Positions 45,848 to 54,976 of a DNA stretch of 64,000 nt are shown piece by piece. Source of the stretch: Catenuloplanes atrovinosus (GTDB lineage Bacteria > Actinomycetota > Actinomycetes > Mycobacteriales > Micromonosporaceae). Position 1 is the first letter of the stretch. Each line of letters begins with the position of its first letter. The translations under genes were made by a program, and so were the position numbers. Below the pieces are notes generated by a model that was given only the letters and a program-made list of their open reading frames with translations, was not told the DNA's origin and did not search any database. Location of the stretch: positions 7,961,001-8,025,000 of the forward strand of contig NZ_JAVDYB010000001.1 in assembly GCF_031458235.1 (NCBI RefSeq), written 5' to 3'.

Positions 45848-48800
45848 GTGCTGCGCAACCTCCTAGCCACGCTGCTGGTCACCGGCCTGACCGCGACCGG
45901 TCTTCCGGCCGCCGCCGCACCGGCCACCGGCAGACCGAAGACCTCACCCACCGCCACGCTCGGTTCCGACGACGCGCGACGGCTCGCCGAGGCCAAGGCC
46001 AGCGGCCGGCCCGCGGTCACCGTGCTGGTCGCCACCGGCACCGGCCGCGCCACCGCGGTCGCCGGCCGGCTGGAACGCCTCGGCGCCTCCGTCTCCCGCA
46101 CCGTCGACCGCCTCGGGTACGTCCTGGCCAAGGTGCCCACCGGCGCGGTGCTCGACGCGGCCCGGCTGGACGGTGTGGTGGCGCTCGACCTCGACTCGGC
46201 CCTCCGGCGCCCGGATCCGGCCGACGGCCTCGCGGGCGGGCCCGCGGCGGCGCGCGAGTCCAGGACCGGGCCCGGGCCGAAGACGCCCGCGGACAACCCG
46301 TACCTGCCGGCCGGCGAGACCGGGGCGGTGGAGTTCATCCGCGCGCACCCGTCGTACGACGGACGCGGCGTGACCATCGGGATCATGGACTCCGGCGTGG
46401 ACGTCGACCACCCGGCGCTGCAACGCACCACCACCGGCGAACGGAAGATCGTCGACTCGTTCACCGCCACCGACCCGCTCGAGGACGCCACCTGGCTGCG
46501 GATGAACCTCACGGTCTCCGGCCCGGAGTTCGAGGTCGGCGGCGCGCGGTTCACGGCCCCGGCCGGCCGGTACGCGTTCAACTGGTTCTACGAGTCGACC
46601 ACCAAGAGCAGCGGGCCGGCCGGCGACGTCAACCGCGACGGCGACACCACGGACGCGTTCGGCGTGCTCTACGACCCGGAGACGCACGACGTGCGGGTGG
46701 ACGCGGACCGGGACAAGACCTTCGCGGACGAGCCGGTCATGCGGCCGTACCGGGAGAGGTACGACATCGGGCACTTCGGCACGGACGATCCGAAGACCGA
46801 GGTGATCGACCGGATGGCGTTCACGGTCGAGTACCGCGAGGACGTCGCGGTCGCCGCCACCCGCTCGGACTTCGTCAACATCGGCATCCCGGAGAGCGAC
46901 CACGGTACGCACGTGGCCGGCATCGCGGCCGGCAACGACCTGATGGGCAACACCGCGTTCGACGGCGCCGCGCCCGGCGCGAAGATCGTGTCCGGCCGGG
47001 CCTGCACGTGGGGCGGCTCCTGCACGTACGCCGCGCTCACCGACGGCGTGGTGGACATGGTGGTGAACCGGCGCGTCGACATCGTCAACATGTCGATCGG
47101 CGGCCTGAGCGCGCTGAACGACGGCCGTAACGCCTGGGTGCTGCTCTACGACCGGCTGATCACCGACTACGGCGTGCAGCTGTTCATCTCGGCCGGCAAC
47201 TCCGGGCCGGGCGTCAACACGGTCGGCGACCCGTCCACCGCGGGCGACGCGGTCTCGGTCGGCTCCACGATCAGCCGCGAGACGTGGGCGGCGAACTACG
47301 GCTCGACGGTGTCGGCCGCGTACTCCGTGCACCCGTTCTCGTCGCGCGGGCCGCGGGAGGACGGCGGGCTGAAGCCGAACCTGGTCGCGCCCGGCGCCGC
47401 GATCTCCAGCATCCCGACCTGGCAGAACGGCGCGCCGGTGGCCCAGGCCGGGTACACGCTGCCGGCCGGCTACGCGATGATGCAGGGCACCTCGATGGCG
47501 TCCCCGCAGGCGACCGGCGCGGCCTCGCTGCTGCTGTCCGCGGCGCGCGCGGGCGACCGCGGGCTGACGCCGGCCCAGCTCCGGCGGGCGCTGTACACCT
47601 CCGCGAGGTACCTTCCGGGCACGCAGGCCCTGGCCCAGGGGTACGGACTGATCGACGTGCCGGCCGCGTGGAAGCTGCTCTGGCGGGACCTGGAGACGCG
47701 CACGTACACCGCGGTCGCGCCGGTGTGCACGGCGCTGTCCGACCTGATCGGCGCGGGCGACGTGCCGCTGCCGGGCCGGGGGAGCGGCATCCACAACCGC
47801 TGCCCGGCCGGGGAGGGCGGGCACCGGCCGTGGGAGTGGCGGGCGTACCCGGTGACGCTCACCCGCACCAGCGGCCCGGCCGGCCCGGTGGAGCACCGGA
47901 TCGGCTGGATCGGCAACGACGGCACGTTCTCCGCGCCGCGCACGGTCACGCTGCCGCTGAACAGGCCGGTCACCGTCACGGCCGGCGCGCGGCCGTCGGA
48001 CGGCCTGCACAGCGCGATCATGACGGTGGACGATCCGGCCACGCCGGTCGTGGACTTCGAGGTCTTCGGCACGGTGATCGCGGCGGCCCAGGTCTCGGCG
48101 CCCGGGTACGCGTTCGCGGCGGACGGCCGGATCGAGCGGAACGCCACCCGGTCCTACTTCGTGGAGGTGCCGGAGGGCGCGGAGACGTTGCAGGTGAACC
48201 TGTCCGGGCTGGCGGCGGGCTCGCAGACGCGGTTCGTCGCGATCGACCCGTACGGCGTGCCGGCGGATCCCACCGCGACCACCGCGTGCTATCCGCACTT
48301 CGAGCCGGTGTCCACCTGCGCCGGGATCGAGCGGGACTATCGCGATCCGCTCTCCGGCATCTGGGAGATCGAGGTGGAGGTGCGGCGGACGTCGCCGATG
48401 CTGGTGAACCCGTACCGGATCGCCGCGGCCGTGCAGGGCGTCGAGGTGACCCCGGCCGAGTCGAGGCTCGGCGCGGTGAAGGTCGGCGCGGTCACGCCGC
48501 TGAGCTGGGACGTGCGCAACCGGCTCGGGCCGGTGCGGGTGGTGGCGCAGGGCGGCCCGCTGGGCACGGTGTCGTCCAAGCGGCCGTCCGTGAAGAACGG
48601 CGAGTCCACGAAGTCCACGCTCACCGTGCCGGTCGGCGCCACCCGGCTGGACGTGTCGATCGGCGGGACCAGCGACGCCGGCGCCGACCTGGACCTGTTC
48701 CTCTACCGCGGCGACTCGACCACGCCGCTGGCGTCCTCCGCGGACGGCGACTCGGAGGAGTCGGTGTCCGTGCCCGACCCGGAGCCCGGCGAGTACCGCG

Positions 48801-49054
48801 TGGTGGTCGAGGGCTACTCGGTGCCGACCGGGGAGACGGCGTTCGACTACCGGGACGCGTACTTCTCGCCGCGGCTCGGCTCCCTGGCGGTCTCCGGTGA
48901 CGTCGTGCGCCTCGAGCCCGGGGGTACGGCGAAGGTCAGCGGCTCGCTGACGGTGGCGTCCTCGGCGTCCGACGGGCGGGCACTGACCGGCGAGATGTCC
49001 GTGGTCACCGACCAGGGCGCGGTGGTCGGCATCGCGACCGTGACCCTCGGGTGA
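45848..49054 (+). CDS. Large secreted S8 serine protease (subtilase)
   Basis: 1068 residues. Signal peptide 1-24. Pro-region 40-120 (VTVLVATGTGRATAVAGRLERLGA). The catalytic domain has a split triad: D181 (IMDSGVDVDHP), H352 (DHGTHVAG) and S549 (GTSMASPQ). The 170-residue insert between D and H resembles tripeptidyl-peptidase II-like and other large subtilases. The C-terminal half (about 620-1060) holds beta-sandwich domains, including a PPC-like segment (LDLFLYRGDSTTPLASSADG). An extracellular protease, probably processive or cell-surface associated. Ends in a strong shared terminator. Confidence 0.92.
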   Translation: MLRNLLATLLVTGLTATGLPAAAAPATGRPKTSPTATLGSDDARRLAEAKASGRPAVTVLVATGTGRATAVAGRLERLGASVSRTVDRLGYVLAKVPTGAVLDAARLDGVVALDLDSALRRPDPADGLAGGPAAARESRTGPGPKTPADNPYLPAGETGAVEFIRAHPSYDGRGVTIGIMDSGVDVDHPALQRTTTGERKIVDSFTATDPLEDATWLRMNLTVSGPEFEVGGARFTAPAGRYAFNWFYESTTKSSGPAGDVNRDGDTTDAFGVLYDPETHDVRVDADRDKTFADEPVMRPYRERYDIGHFGTDDPKTEVIDRMAFTVEYREDVAVAATRSDFVNIGIPESDHGTHVAGIAAGNDLMGNTAFDGAAPGAKIVSGRACTWGGSCTYAALTDGVVDMVVNRRVDIVNMSIGGLSALNDGRNAWVLLYDRLITDYGVQLFISAGNSGPGVNTVGDPSTAGDAVSVGSTISRETWAANYGSTVSAAYSVHPFSSRGPREDGGLKPNLVAPGAAISSIPTWQNGAPVAQAGYTLPAGYAMMQGTSMASPQATGAASLLLSAARAGDRGLTPAQLRRALYTSARYLPGTQALAQGYGLIDVPAAWKLLWRDLETRTYTAVAPVCTALSDLIGAGDVPLPGRGSGIHNRCPAGEGGHRPWEWRAYPVTLTRTSGPAGPVEHRIGWIGNDGTFSAPRTVTLPLNRPVTVTAGARPSDGLHSAIMTVDDPATPVVDFEVFGTVIAAAQVSAPGYAFAADGRIERNATRSYFVEVPEGAETLQVNLSGLAAGSQTRFVAIDPYGVPADPTATTACYPHFEPVSTCAGIERDYRDPLSGIWEIEVEVRRTSPMLVNPYRIAAAVQGVEVTPAESRLGAVKVGAVTPLSWDVRNRLGPVRVVAQGGPLGTVSSKRPSVKNGESTKSTLTVPVGATRLDVSIGGTSDAGADLDLFLYRGDSTTPLASSADGDSEESVSVPDPEPGEYRVVVEGYSVPTGETAFDYRDAYFSPRLGSLAVSGDVVRLEPGGTAKVSGSLTVASSASDGRALTGEMSVVTDQGAVVGIATVTLG

Positions 49055-49059
49055 CCACC

Positions 49060-49098
49060 CCCGTGGCCCGCCTCCGGACGGTGGAGGCGGGCCACGGG
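49060..49098. terminator. Bidirectional 16-bp hairpin
   Basis: CCCGTGGCCCGCCTCC (49060-49075) and GGAGGCGGGCCACGGG (49083-49098) pair perfectly with a 7-nt loop, between convergent stop codons at 49054 and 49103. Confidence 0.88.
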
Positions 49099-49102
49099 CG
49101 GG

Positions 49103-50191
49103 TCAGGAGTAGTCCGGGTCCACCCCGGCGACCGGCCGCTCGCCGGGGCGGGTGGACGGGCGGGCGCGGGCGGGCGACTCGGCGGGGTGCGCGGCCGGCG
49201 TCTCCGCCTGCGTTGCCCGGTGCGCGGGAGCCCGGCCGAAGCCCTGGTCCGGCGCGGGCGTCACAGCGATGGCGCCGTCGTCCGACGGCGAATCGGGGGC
49301 TGCGGTCCAGCCGTTCGCGGGGTGATCGGTGAGCGTGCCACCGCCCCGGCCTGGGTCGGGCGCGACGCCGCGGCCGGGAGCCGGGGCGACGCCGCGGGAA
49401 GCGCGGCGGTCGCTGCCCGGATCGGCGGCCTTCCGCCGGTCACTGCCGGGGTCGGAGAGCGCGCGGTGCCGGCGAGGACCGGAGGTCGTGCGCTGGTCGT
49501 CCGGGGCCGCGGGCCGCGCGGCGTGGCGGGGGCCGTCGTCCGCGCGGTGGGCGCCGACCGCGCGCGGCGTGGTCTGCGCCGGCAGCGGGCGCGGCGTGGT
49601 CCGCGCCGACAGCGGGCGCGGCGCGGTCTGCGGCGAGACGGCGCGTGGCGTGGTCTGTGCCGGAACTGTGCGCGTCCGGGTCGGGCTCGGCTTTGCCCGG
49701 TGCCGCCCGGCCTGCGACGCGACCGGCCGCTCGGCCGCCCGGTCCGCGGTGGACTGCTGTCCGGTCAGCGCGGACAGCATGGTGAACCCGGGCAGCCCGG
49801 AGATCCCCTGCCGTGGCGACTCCGACGGCCGGCCCAGCCCGGTGAGCGTGCCCAGTAGTCCGCCACCGCCATCCAGTTCGGAGCGCTGGGGAGCACCGAG
49901 CAGCGACGGTACGGGTGCGGAGTCCGCGCCGAGCACCTGCGCCGCCGGGTGCGGCACGACCGGCTGCTCGACGCCGCTGATCAGCCCGCCCAGCAGACTG
50001 TTGTCCGCGGTGGTGGTCGACCTGGCGTCGCCCAGCAGGTCGGACAGCAGCGGCAGCCCGCCGTCCCGCAGATCGGCGAGCGGCAGGAGCTCCGGTTCGG
50101 CCGGTGCGGCCTGGGCCTGGGCGGCGGACAGGAGGAGGAAGCCGCCGGCGAGTCCGGCGGTGCCCACGGCGCGGGTCAGCCACGTGTTCAT
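49103..50191 (-). CDS. Secreted repetitive, low-complexity protein of unknown function
   Basis: 362 residues. Signal peptide 1-28 (MNTWLTRAVGTAGLAGGFLL ... AQAQA). An N-terminal part with LLPLADL / GGLPLLSDLLGD / SLLGGLISG resembles small Leu/Gly-rich cell-wall-associated segments of actinomycete secreted proteins. The rest is Pro/Thr/Arg-rich with repeats (QTTPRAV, QTAPRPL, RTTPRPL) and SDPGSDRR, APGRGVAPDPGRG. It is probably disordered and perhaps wall-interacting. AAAGGAG is 10 nt upstream of the ATG. No known domain. Confidence 0.65.
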   Translation of the reverse strand: MNTWLTRAVGTAGLAGGFLLLSAAQAQAAPAEPELLPLADLRDGGLPLLSDLLGDARSTTTADNSLLGGLISGVEQPVVPHPAAQVLGADSAPVPSLLGAPQRSELDGGGGLLGTLTGLGRPSESPRQGISGLPGFTMLSALTGQQSTADRAAERPVASQAGRHRAKPSPTRTRTVPAQTTPRAVSPQTAPRPLSARTTPRPLPAQTTPRAVGAHRADDGPRHAARPAAPDDQRTTSGPRRHRALSDPGSDRRKAADPGSDRRASRGVAPAPGRGVAPDPGRGGGTLTDHPANGWTAAPDSPSDDGAIAVTPAPDQGFGRAPAHRATQAETPAAHPAESPARARPSTRPGERPVAGVDPDYS

Positions 50192-50335
50192 GGAGGGTGT
50201 GCTCCTTTCGGGGCGGAAGGGCTCTCCCGCCGTGTGCGGCGACGAAAGGGTCCGTTCGCATGGTGGTCCGCAAATACCAACGAAGCACCTGTTACCGGCG
50301 TTTCGCCGAAACCGGGCGGGTTTGGCGAGCGCGCA

Positions 50336-50341
50336 TATGAT
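50336..50341 (+). promoter_or_regulatory. -10 element (TATGAT) for the RCK-domain gene
   Basis: 6 nt before GTG 50348; close to TATAAT. Leaderless type, and it fixes the start codon. Confidence 0.65.
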
Positions 50342-50347
50342 CCGGGA

Positions 50348-52141
50348 GTGGCGAGTGTGGATCTTTCGCCGAGCGGGCCGGGCCGGGCGCTCGCCCGGTG
50401 GTGGAACGGGCGGGGCGCCGGCGGCGACCGGTCGCCGCACTACGTGGTGTGCGGGCGTGATCCGCTCGCGCTCCGGCTGATCAACGAGCTGCTGGCCGCC
50501 CGCCCGGACGTGCGGGTCACCGCGCTGGTGCCGGAGATCTCCGCGCTGCCCGAGCTGATGACGCTGCGCCGGGTCCGCACGCTGGTCGCCGGCCGCCTGG
50601 ACGAGGCCGCGTTCGCCGGTGTGGGCCTGGCCGACGTGGCCGCGGTCGCGCTGGTGCACCCGGACGACGTGACGAACATCCACGCGGCGCTCTGCGCGCG
50701 CGAGGCCGCGCCGGAGATCCGGCTGGTGCTGCGCGTCTTCAACGGCAAGCTGGCCGCGCGCGCCCGCGAGGTGCTGGACGACTGCGCGGTGCTGTCCGAC
50801 GCGTCCATGGCCGCGCCCGCGTTCGTGGCGGCCGCGCTGGGCGAGCCCGACCCGACGCACTTCCGGCTGGCCGGCCGGACCATGTTCGTGGCGCGGCGCG
50901 GTGACGTACCGCCGGGGACCGTGGTGGCCGGGCTGGCGGACGCGGCGGTCGGCGGCGAGCCGGAGATCCTGCCGGAGGACCAGGCGCGCGCGGAGATCGT
51001 GCTGGCCGAGGCGACCGGCCGCCCGGCCGGGACCGAGGTGGCGGCGCGCCGGCTCCGGTGGCGACGGCGTCGCAGGCGTCCGCTGGCGGTGCTGCTGCGG
51101 GCCGGCCGCGCGCTGGTCGACCGCAAGCTCGGCGTGGCGCTGCTGAGCGTGCTCGGGATAATCCTGATCAGCGGCGGCCTCCAGGTCCGGGAGTACCTGC
51201 GGGCCGGCGACGGGTCGACCGGCGTCTGGCGCGCGGTCTACCAGACCGTGCTGACCACCGTGATCGGCGCGGAACGGGATCTCGCGGTCACGCACGTCCT
51301 CCAGGTCACCGACCTGGTGCTGACGCTGGCCGGGCTGGCGCTGGTCCCGTTGATCACGGCCGTGGTGGTCAGCGCGGTGGTGAACGCGCGGCTGGCGCTG
51401 GCCGCGGGGCGGCTCGCCATCCCGCACTCCGAGCACGTGGTGGTGGTCGGCCTGGGTACGGTCGGCACGCGCGTCATGGCCCAGCTGCACGACCTCGGCG
51501 TGGACGTGGTCGCGGTGGACAAGGACGCGAACGCGCGCGGTGCGTCGCTGGCCGCGCGGCTGGGCGTACCGCTGATCGTCGGCGACGCGGCGCGCGAGGA
51601 GACGCTGCTGGCCGCGCAGACCGGCAGCGCGCAGGCGCTGGTCGTGGTCTCCACCGACGACGTGACGAACCTGCAGGCGGCGCTGAACGCGAGCGGCATC
51701 AACCCGGACCTGCGGGTGGTGCTGCGCCTCTACGACGGCGACTTCGCGCGGCGGGTGCAGCGCGCGTTCCAGATCGCGATCTCCCGCAGCGTCTCCTACC
51801 TGGCCGCGCCCGCGTTCGCGGAGGCCATGATGGACCGGGAGGTGAAGGCGACCATCCCGGTCGCCCGGCACGTGCTGCTGGTCGCGGAGGTGGCGGTCAC
51901 CGCGGGCGGCGAGTTGGTCGGCGCGGCGCTGCGTGCGGCGGAACGGCCGGGCGGCGCCCGCGTGATCGGGCTGGCCCGCGCGGGGTCGAGCGTCGTCGAC
52001 TGGGCGCCGCCGCGTGACCACCCGATCGACGTGGGCGACCGGCTCGTCGTGGTCGCCCGCCGGCAGGGCCTGCGCGACCTGATCACGGCCGCGAATCCGC
52101 CGGCGCCCCGCACCGCGCCCGCGGAGGACGCGCCGCGGTGA
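50348..52141 (+). CDS. Two-RCK-domain potassium channel/TrkA-like membrane protein
   Basis: 597 residues. A first TrkA-N/RCK domain (about 30-175, YVVCGRDPLALRLINELLA) precedes a basic linker and two transmembrane helices (about 258-278 and 318-345). Between them is a short loop (VYQTVLTTVIGAERD) where an ion filter would lie. A second RCK domain follows (about 355-585, VVVVGLGTVGTRVMAQL; DAAREETLLAAQTG). This resembles CASTOR/POLLUX-type and NAD-binding K+ channel proteins. The classical TVGYG filter is absent, so conduction is uncertain. Confidence 0.82.
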   Translation: MASVDLSPSGPGRALARWWNGRGAGGDRSPHYVVCGRDPLALRLINELLAARPDVRVTALVPEISALPELMTLRRVRTLVAGRLDEAAFAGVGLADVAAVALVHPDDVTNIHAALCAREAAPEIRLVLRVFNGKLAARAREVLDDCAVLSDASMAAPAFVAAALGEPDPTHFRLAGRTMFVARRGDVPPGTVVAGLADAAVGGEPEILPEDQARAEIVLAEATGRPAGTEVAARRLRWRRRRRRPLAVLLRAGRALVDRKLGVALLSVLGIILISGGLQVREYLRAGDGSTGVWRAVYQTVLTTVIGAERDLAVTHVLQVTDLVLTLAGLALVPLITAVVVSAVVNARLALAAGRLAIPHSEHVVVVGLGTVGTRVMAQLHDLGVDVVAVDKDANARGASLAARLGVPLIVGDAAREETLLAAQTGSAQALVVVSTDDVTNLQAALNASGINPDLRVVLRLYDGDFARRVQRAFQIAISRSVSYLAAPAFAEAMMDREVKATIPVARHVLLVAEVAVTAGGELVGAALRAAERPGGARVIGLARAGSSVVDWAPPRDHPIDVGDRLVVVARRQGLRDLITAANPPAPRTAPAEDAPR

Positions 52142-53359
52142 TCAGGCGAGCAGCGCGTCCGGCTCGACGCCGAGCACGGCCTGCTCGTCCGGGCGGTGCA
52201 CCAGCACGTCGTTGAGGAACGACTGCACGGCCGGGGCCAGGCCCACGTCCCGGCCGGCCTCCTCGGAGAGCCGCCACCGGTGGTTGAGCACCTGGGAGAA
52301 CAGCTCGGTCGGCTCCAGCTTGCCGCGCAGGTTCGCCGGGACCGCGCGGACCACCGGCTCGAACACCTCGGTCAGCCAGCGGTGCGCGGCCTGCTGCTCG
52401 TCGGTGAGGTCGCTCTCCGCGCGGTAGGTGTCCAGGTCGTTGAGCAACTGCCGGGCCTGGTTCTCCTCCGCGTCCAGGCCGGTCAGGCGGAACAGCCGGC
52501 GCACGTGGTAGCCGGGGTCCACCACCTTCGGCCGGACCATGAACGACTGACCGCTGTCCGACACCGACATGGACACCTCGGCCACGTCGAAGCCGAGTTC
52601 GTTGAGGCGGCGGATCCGGCCCTCCATGTGGTGCCGGGAGTCCTGCCGCACCTCCTGCTCGTAGGTGATCTCGTGCCAGAGCCGCTCGTACCGCTTGATC
52701 ACCTCGTCGGACATCTGCTCCGGGTCGATCGACTCGTGCAGCAGCCCGGCGGCCTGAAGGTCCAGCGCCTCGCCGAAGATGTTGACCCGCGCGATGTCCA
52801 GGTCCTCGTCCCGCTGGCCGTTGGAGAGCTTCGGCCGCAGCGCGCCGGTCTCCGCGTCCACCAGGTACGCCGCGAACGCGCCCGCGTCCCGCCGGAACAG
52901 CGTGTTCGACAGTGAGCAGTCGCCCCAGAAGAAGCCGGTCAGGTGCATGCGGACCAGCAGCGCGGCCTGCGCGTCGAGCAGCCGGATCATGGTGTTCTCC
53001 CGCAGCGTGTGCGAGAACAGCGCCCGATACGGCAGGGAGAACTGCAGGTGCCGGGTGACCAGCACGGTGTCCAGCGGCTCGCCGTCCGGCGCGTGCCGGT
53101 CCGCGACCACGGCGACCGCCTCCACGGACGGGAAGCCGATCCGCTCCAGCGCGCGGAGCAGGTCGTACTCCTTCTCGGCCACCCGCTCGCCGGTCTCCTT
53201 GACCGCGTAGACGGTGCCGGCCAGCTTGACGAACCGGACGATGTGCCGGGAGATGCCCTGCGGCAGCGCCACCAGGTGATCGGCGGGCCACTGCTCCAGC
53301 GGCGTCGACCACGGGAGGTCGAGCAGCGCGGGGTCTACGAGGGCGGAGGTGATGCGCAC
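52142..53359 (-). CDS. DUF4032 domain protein with kinase-like fold
   Basis: 405 residues, cytosolic. The N-terminal half looks like a Kdo/WaaP-type small-molecule kinase lobe (YAVKETGERVAEKEYDLLRAL; TGFFWGDCSLSNTLFRRDAG, with the GDxxxxN catalytic loop; AYLVDAETGAL). The C-terminal part (about 200-390) is DUF4032 (RYERLWHEITYEQEVRQDSR; GFDVAEVSMSV). This family is widespread in actinobacteria and its substrate is unknown. GTG 53359. It abuts the RCK gene tail to tail with no gap. Confidence 0.82.
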   Translation of the reverse strand: MRITSALVDPALLDLPWSTPLEQWPADHLVALPQGISRHIVRFVKLAGTVYAVKETGERVAEKEYDLLRALERIGFPSVEAVAVVADRHAPDGEPLDTVLVTRHLQFSLPYRALFSHTLRENTMIRLLDAQAALLVRMHLTGFFWGDCSLSNTLFRRDAGAFAAYLVDAETGALRPKLSNGQRDEDLDIARVNIFGEALDLQAAGLLHESIDPEQMSDEVIKRYERLWHEITYEQEVRQDSRHHMEGRIRRLNELGFDVAEVSMSVSDSGQSFMVRPKVVDPGYHVRRLFRLTGLDAEENQARQLLNDLDTYRAESDLTDEQQAAHRWLTEVFEPVVRAVPANLRGKLEPTELFSQVLNHRWRLSEEAGRDVGLAPAVQSFLNDVLVHRPDEQAVLGVEPDALLA

Positions 53360-53515
53360 GTACTAAGCATGCCGTTTTCCGCGGCGCGTCGCGGCTCATC
53401 GTGGCTCGTTACACAGTGACGAGATCTGCTCAAATGTCCGATGTTTCCGATCGGATGTCGGGCATGAGACAGGTGCGAATCGGATGGACAACGACATACC
53501 GGAAGCGGGAGTGGA

Positions 53516-54955
53516 ATGCGGCGAAGGCTGGGCCTGGTCGTCGGGGCGTGCACTGCGGTCACGCTCGCCGGTGTCGCAGCGATCGGCTACCTCGGTGGCG
53601 ACGATCGCGCGACGCCGGGCGTGGCGGTGTGGAACGAGGCGGGTGCGACCTCATCGCGTACCCCCGATGCCCCGGTCGGCTCGAGCACGCCGGAGGCCAC
53701 GACCGCGCCGCGGGCCGTGACCACGACGGAGGCCGCGCCGACCGCGCCGTCCCGCGCGCCCGCGCCGGCGCCGACCGGCCCGGCACCCGGCGGCGAGACC
53801 GCGGACGCGGGGCAGCCGATCGGGACGGTCGAGCGGGTGAGCCGCACGCTCGGCTACGCCGGTGCGGACCGGCGCACCACGCTGCGGTTCCCCGGTGCCG
53901 AGTACGTGAAGGTCCACTTCAGCCGCATCGCGCTGCTGCCCGGCGACTACCTCACGGTGTCCGACCCGCGGGGCCGGGAGTCGCACCGGTACGAGGGCGT
54001 CACCCGCGACGCCGTCACCGGACTGACCCGCGCGGTGCTCGACCCCGGCACGCCGGACGACGCGGGCGAGCGCTGGGCGATGTCCGTCTCCGGCGACACG
54101 GCCGTGGTGGAGCTGCACACCGGCGGCGGTGATCCGCTCGGTGTGCGCAGCACGCTGGCCGGTCTCGGCGTCGGCATCGACCGGGTCGCCCGCGGCTACA
54201 CCCGCCCGGAGCGGGTCGAGGCCGCGCACCAGTTGGAGAGCGCGCGCGAGCAGGCGATCGGCCCCGCCGGCCCGGGCCGCGAGGAGAGCGTCTGCGGCGG
54301 TGACGAGAAGTCGGACGCGGTCTGCTACCGCTCCACCGACCCGATGATCTACACGCGGTCGAAGGCGGTGGCCCGGCTGCTGATCAACGGCACCGAACTG
54401 TGCACCGCGTGGCGGGTCGGCGCGCAGAACCGGCTGGTGACCAACAACCACTGCTTCTCCACCTCGCAGGACGCGTACAACACCGAGGTGTGGTTCAACT
54501 ACCAGTGCGCGCGGTGCGGCGGGTACGACGTCTACCAGTCGACCAAGGTCTGGGGTGACAAGGTGCTGGCCACGGACCGGACGCTGGACTTCACGCTGTT
54601 CACGGTGGAGAGCTTCGCGTCCGTGCAGAAGTTCGGCTTCCTGACGCTGGACACCGCGCGCCCGGCCGCCGGCACGCAGCTCTACATCCCGCAGCACCCG
54701 GCGGGCGACCCGACCGCGATCGCGATGAGCTCCGGCGCGCGCGGCAGCAACTGCGCGGTCGACAACCCCGCCTACACCGGGTACGCGTCCGCGAGCGACG
54801 TCTCGTACTTCTGCGACACCGAGGGCGGCTCGTCCGGCTCGCCGGTGCTGTCCCGGACCACGAACAAGGTGGTGGCGCTGCACCACTTCGGCGGCTGCCC
54901 GAACTCGGGCGTGCGCGCGGACCTGCTGTACGAGCGGATCAAGTCGCTGGTCTAG
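53516..54955 (+). CDS. Secreted trypsin-like (lysyl endopeptidase-like) serine protease
   Basis: 479 residues. Signal or anchor helix 5-25. A Thr/Pro/Ala-rich stretch (43-95) and a beta-rich domain (100-210) are followed by a chymotrypsin-fold domain. The triad is H312 (VTNNHCFS), D358 (TLDFTLF) and S440 (EGGSSGSPV). NNHC and paired Cys (C260/C270, C296/C313, C331/C334) resemble Achromobacter/Lysobacter lysyl endopeptidases. Extracellular. ATG 53516 follows GGGAGTGGA. Confidence 0.87.
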   Translation: MRRRLGLVVGACTAVTLAGVAAIGYLGGDDRATPGVAVWNEAGATSSRTPDAPVGSSTPEATTAPRAVTTTEAAPTAPSRAPAPAPTGPAPGGETADAGQPIGTVERVSRTLGYAGADRRTTLRFPGAEYVKVHFSRIALLPGDYLTVSDPRGRESHRYEGVTRDAVTGLTRAVLDPGTPDDAGERWAMSVSGDTAVVELHTGGGDPLGVRSTLAGLGVGIDRVARGYTRPERVEAAHQLESAREQAIGPAGPGREESVCGGDEKSDAVCYRSTDPMIYTRSKAVARLLINGTELCTAWRVGAQNRLVTNNHCFSTSQDAYNTEVWFNYQCARCGGYDVYQSTKVWGDKVLATDRTLDFTLFTVESFASVQKFGFLTLDTARPAAGTQLYIPQHPAGDPTAIAMSSGARGSNCAVDNPAYTGYASASDVSYFCDTEGGSSGSPVLSRTTNKVVALHHFGGCPNSGVRADLLYERIKSLV

Positions 54956-54963
54956 GGCCCGGG

Positions 54964-54969
54964 TACCGT
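54964..54969 (+). promoter_or_regulatory. -10 element (TACCGT) for the PAP2 gene
   Basis: 7 nt before ATG 54977, only 8 bp after the protease stop. It supports ATG 54977 rather than GTG 54968 as the start. Confidence 0.5.
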
Positions 54970-54976
54970 GTCCGGG

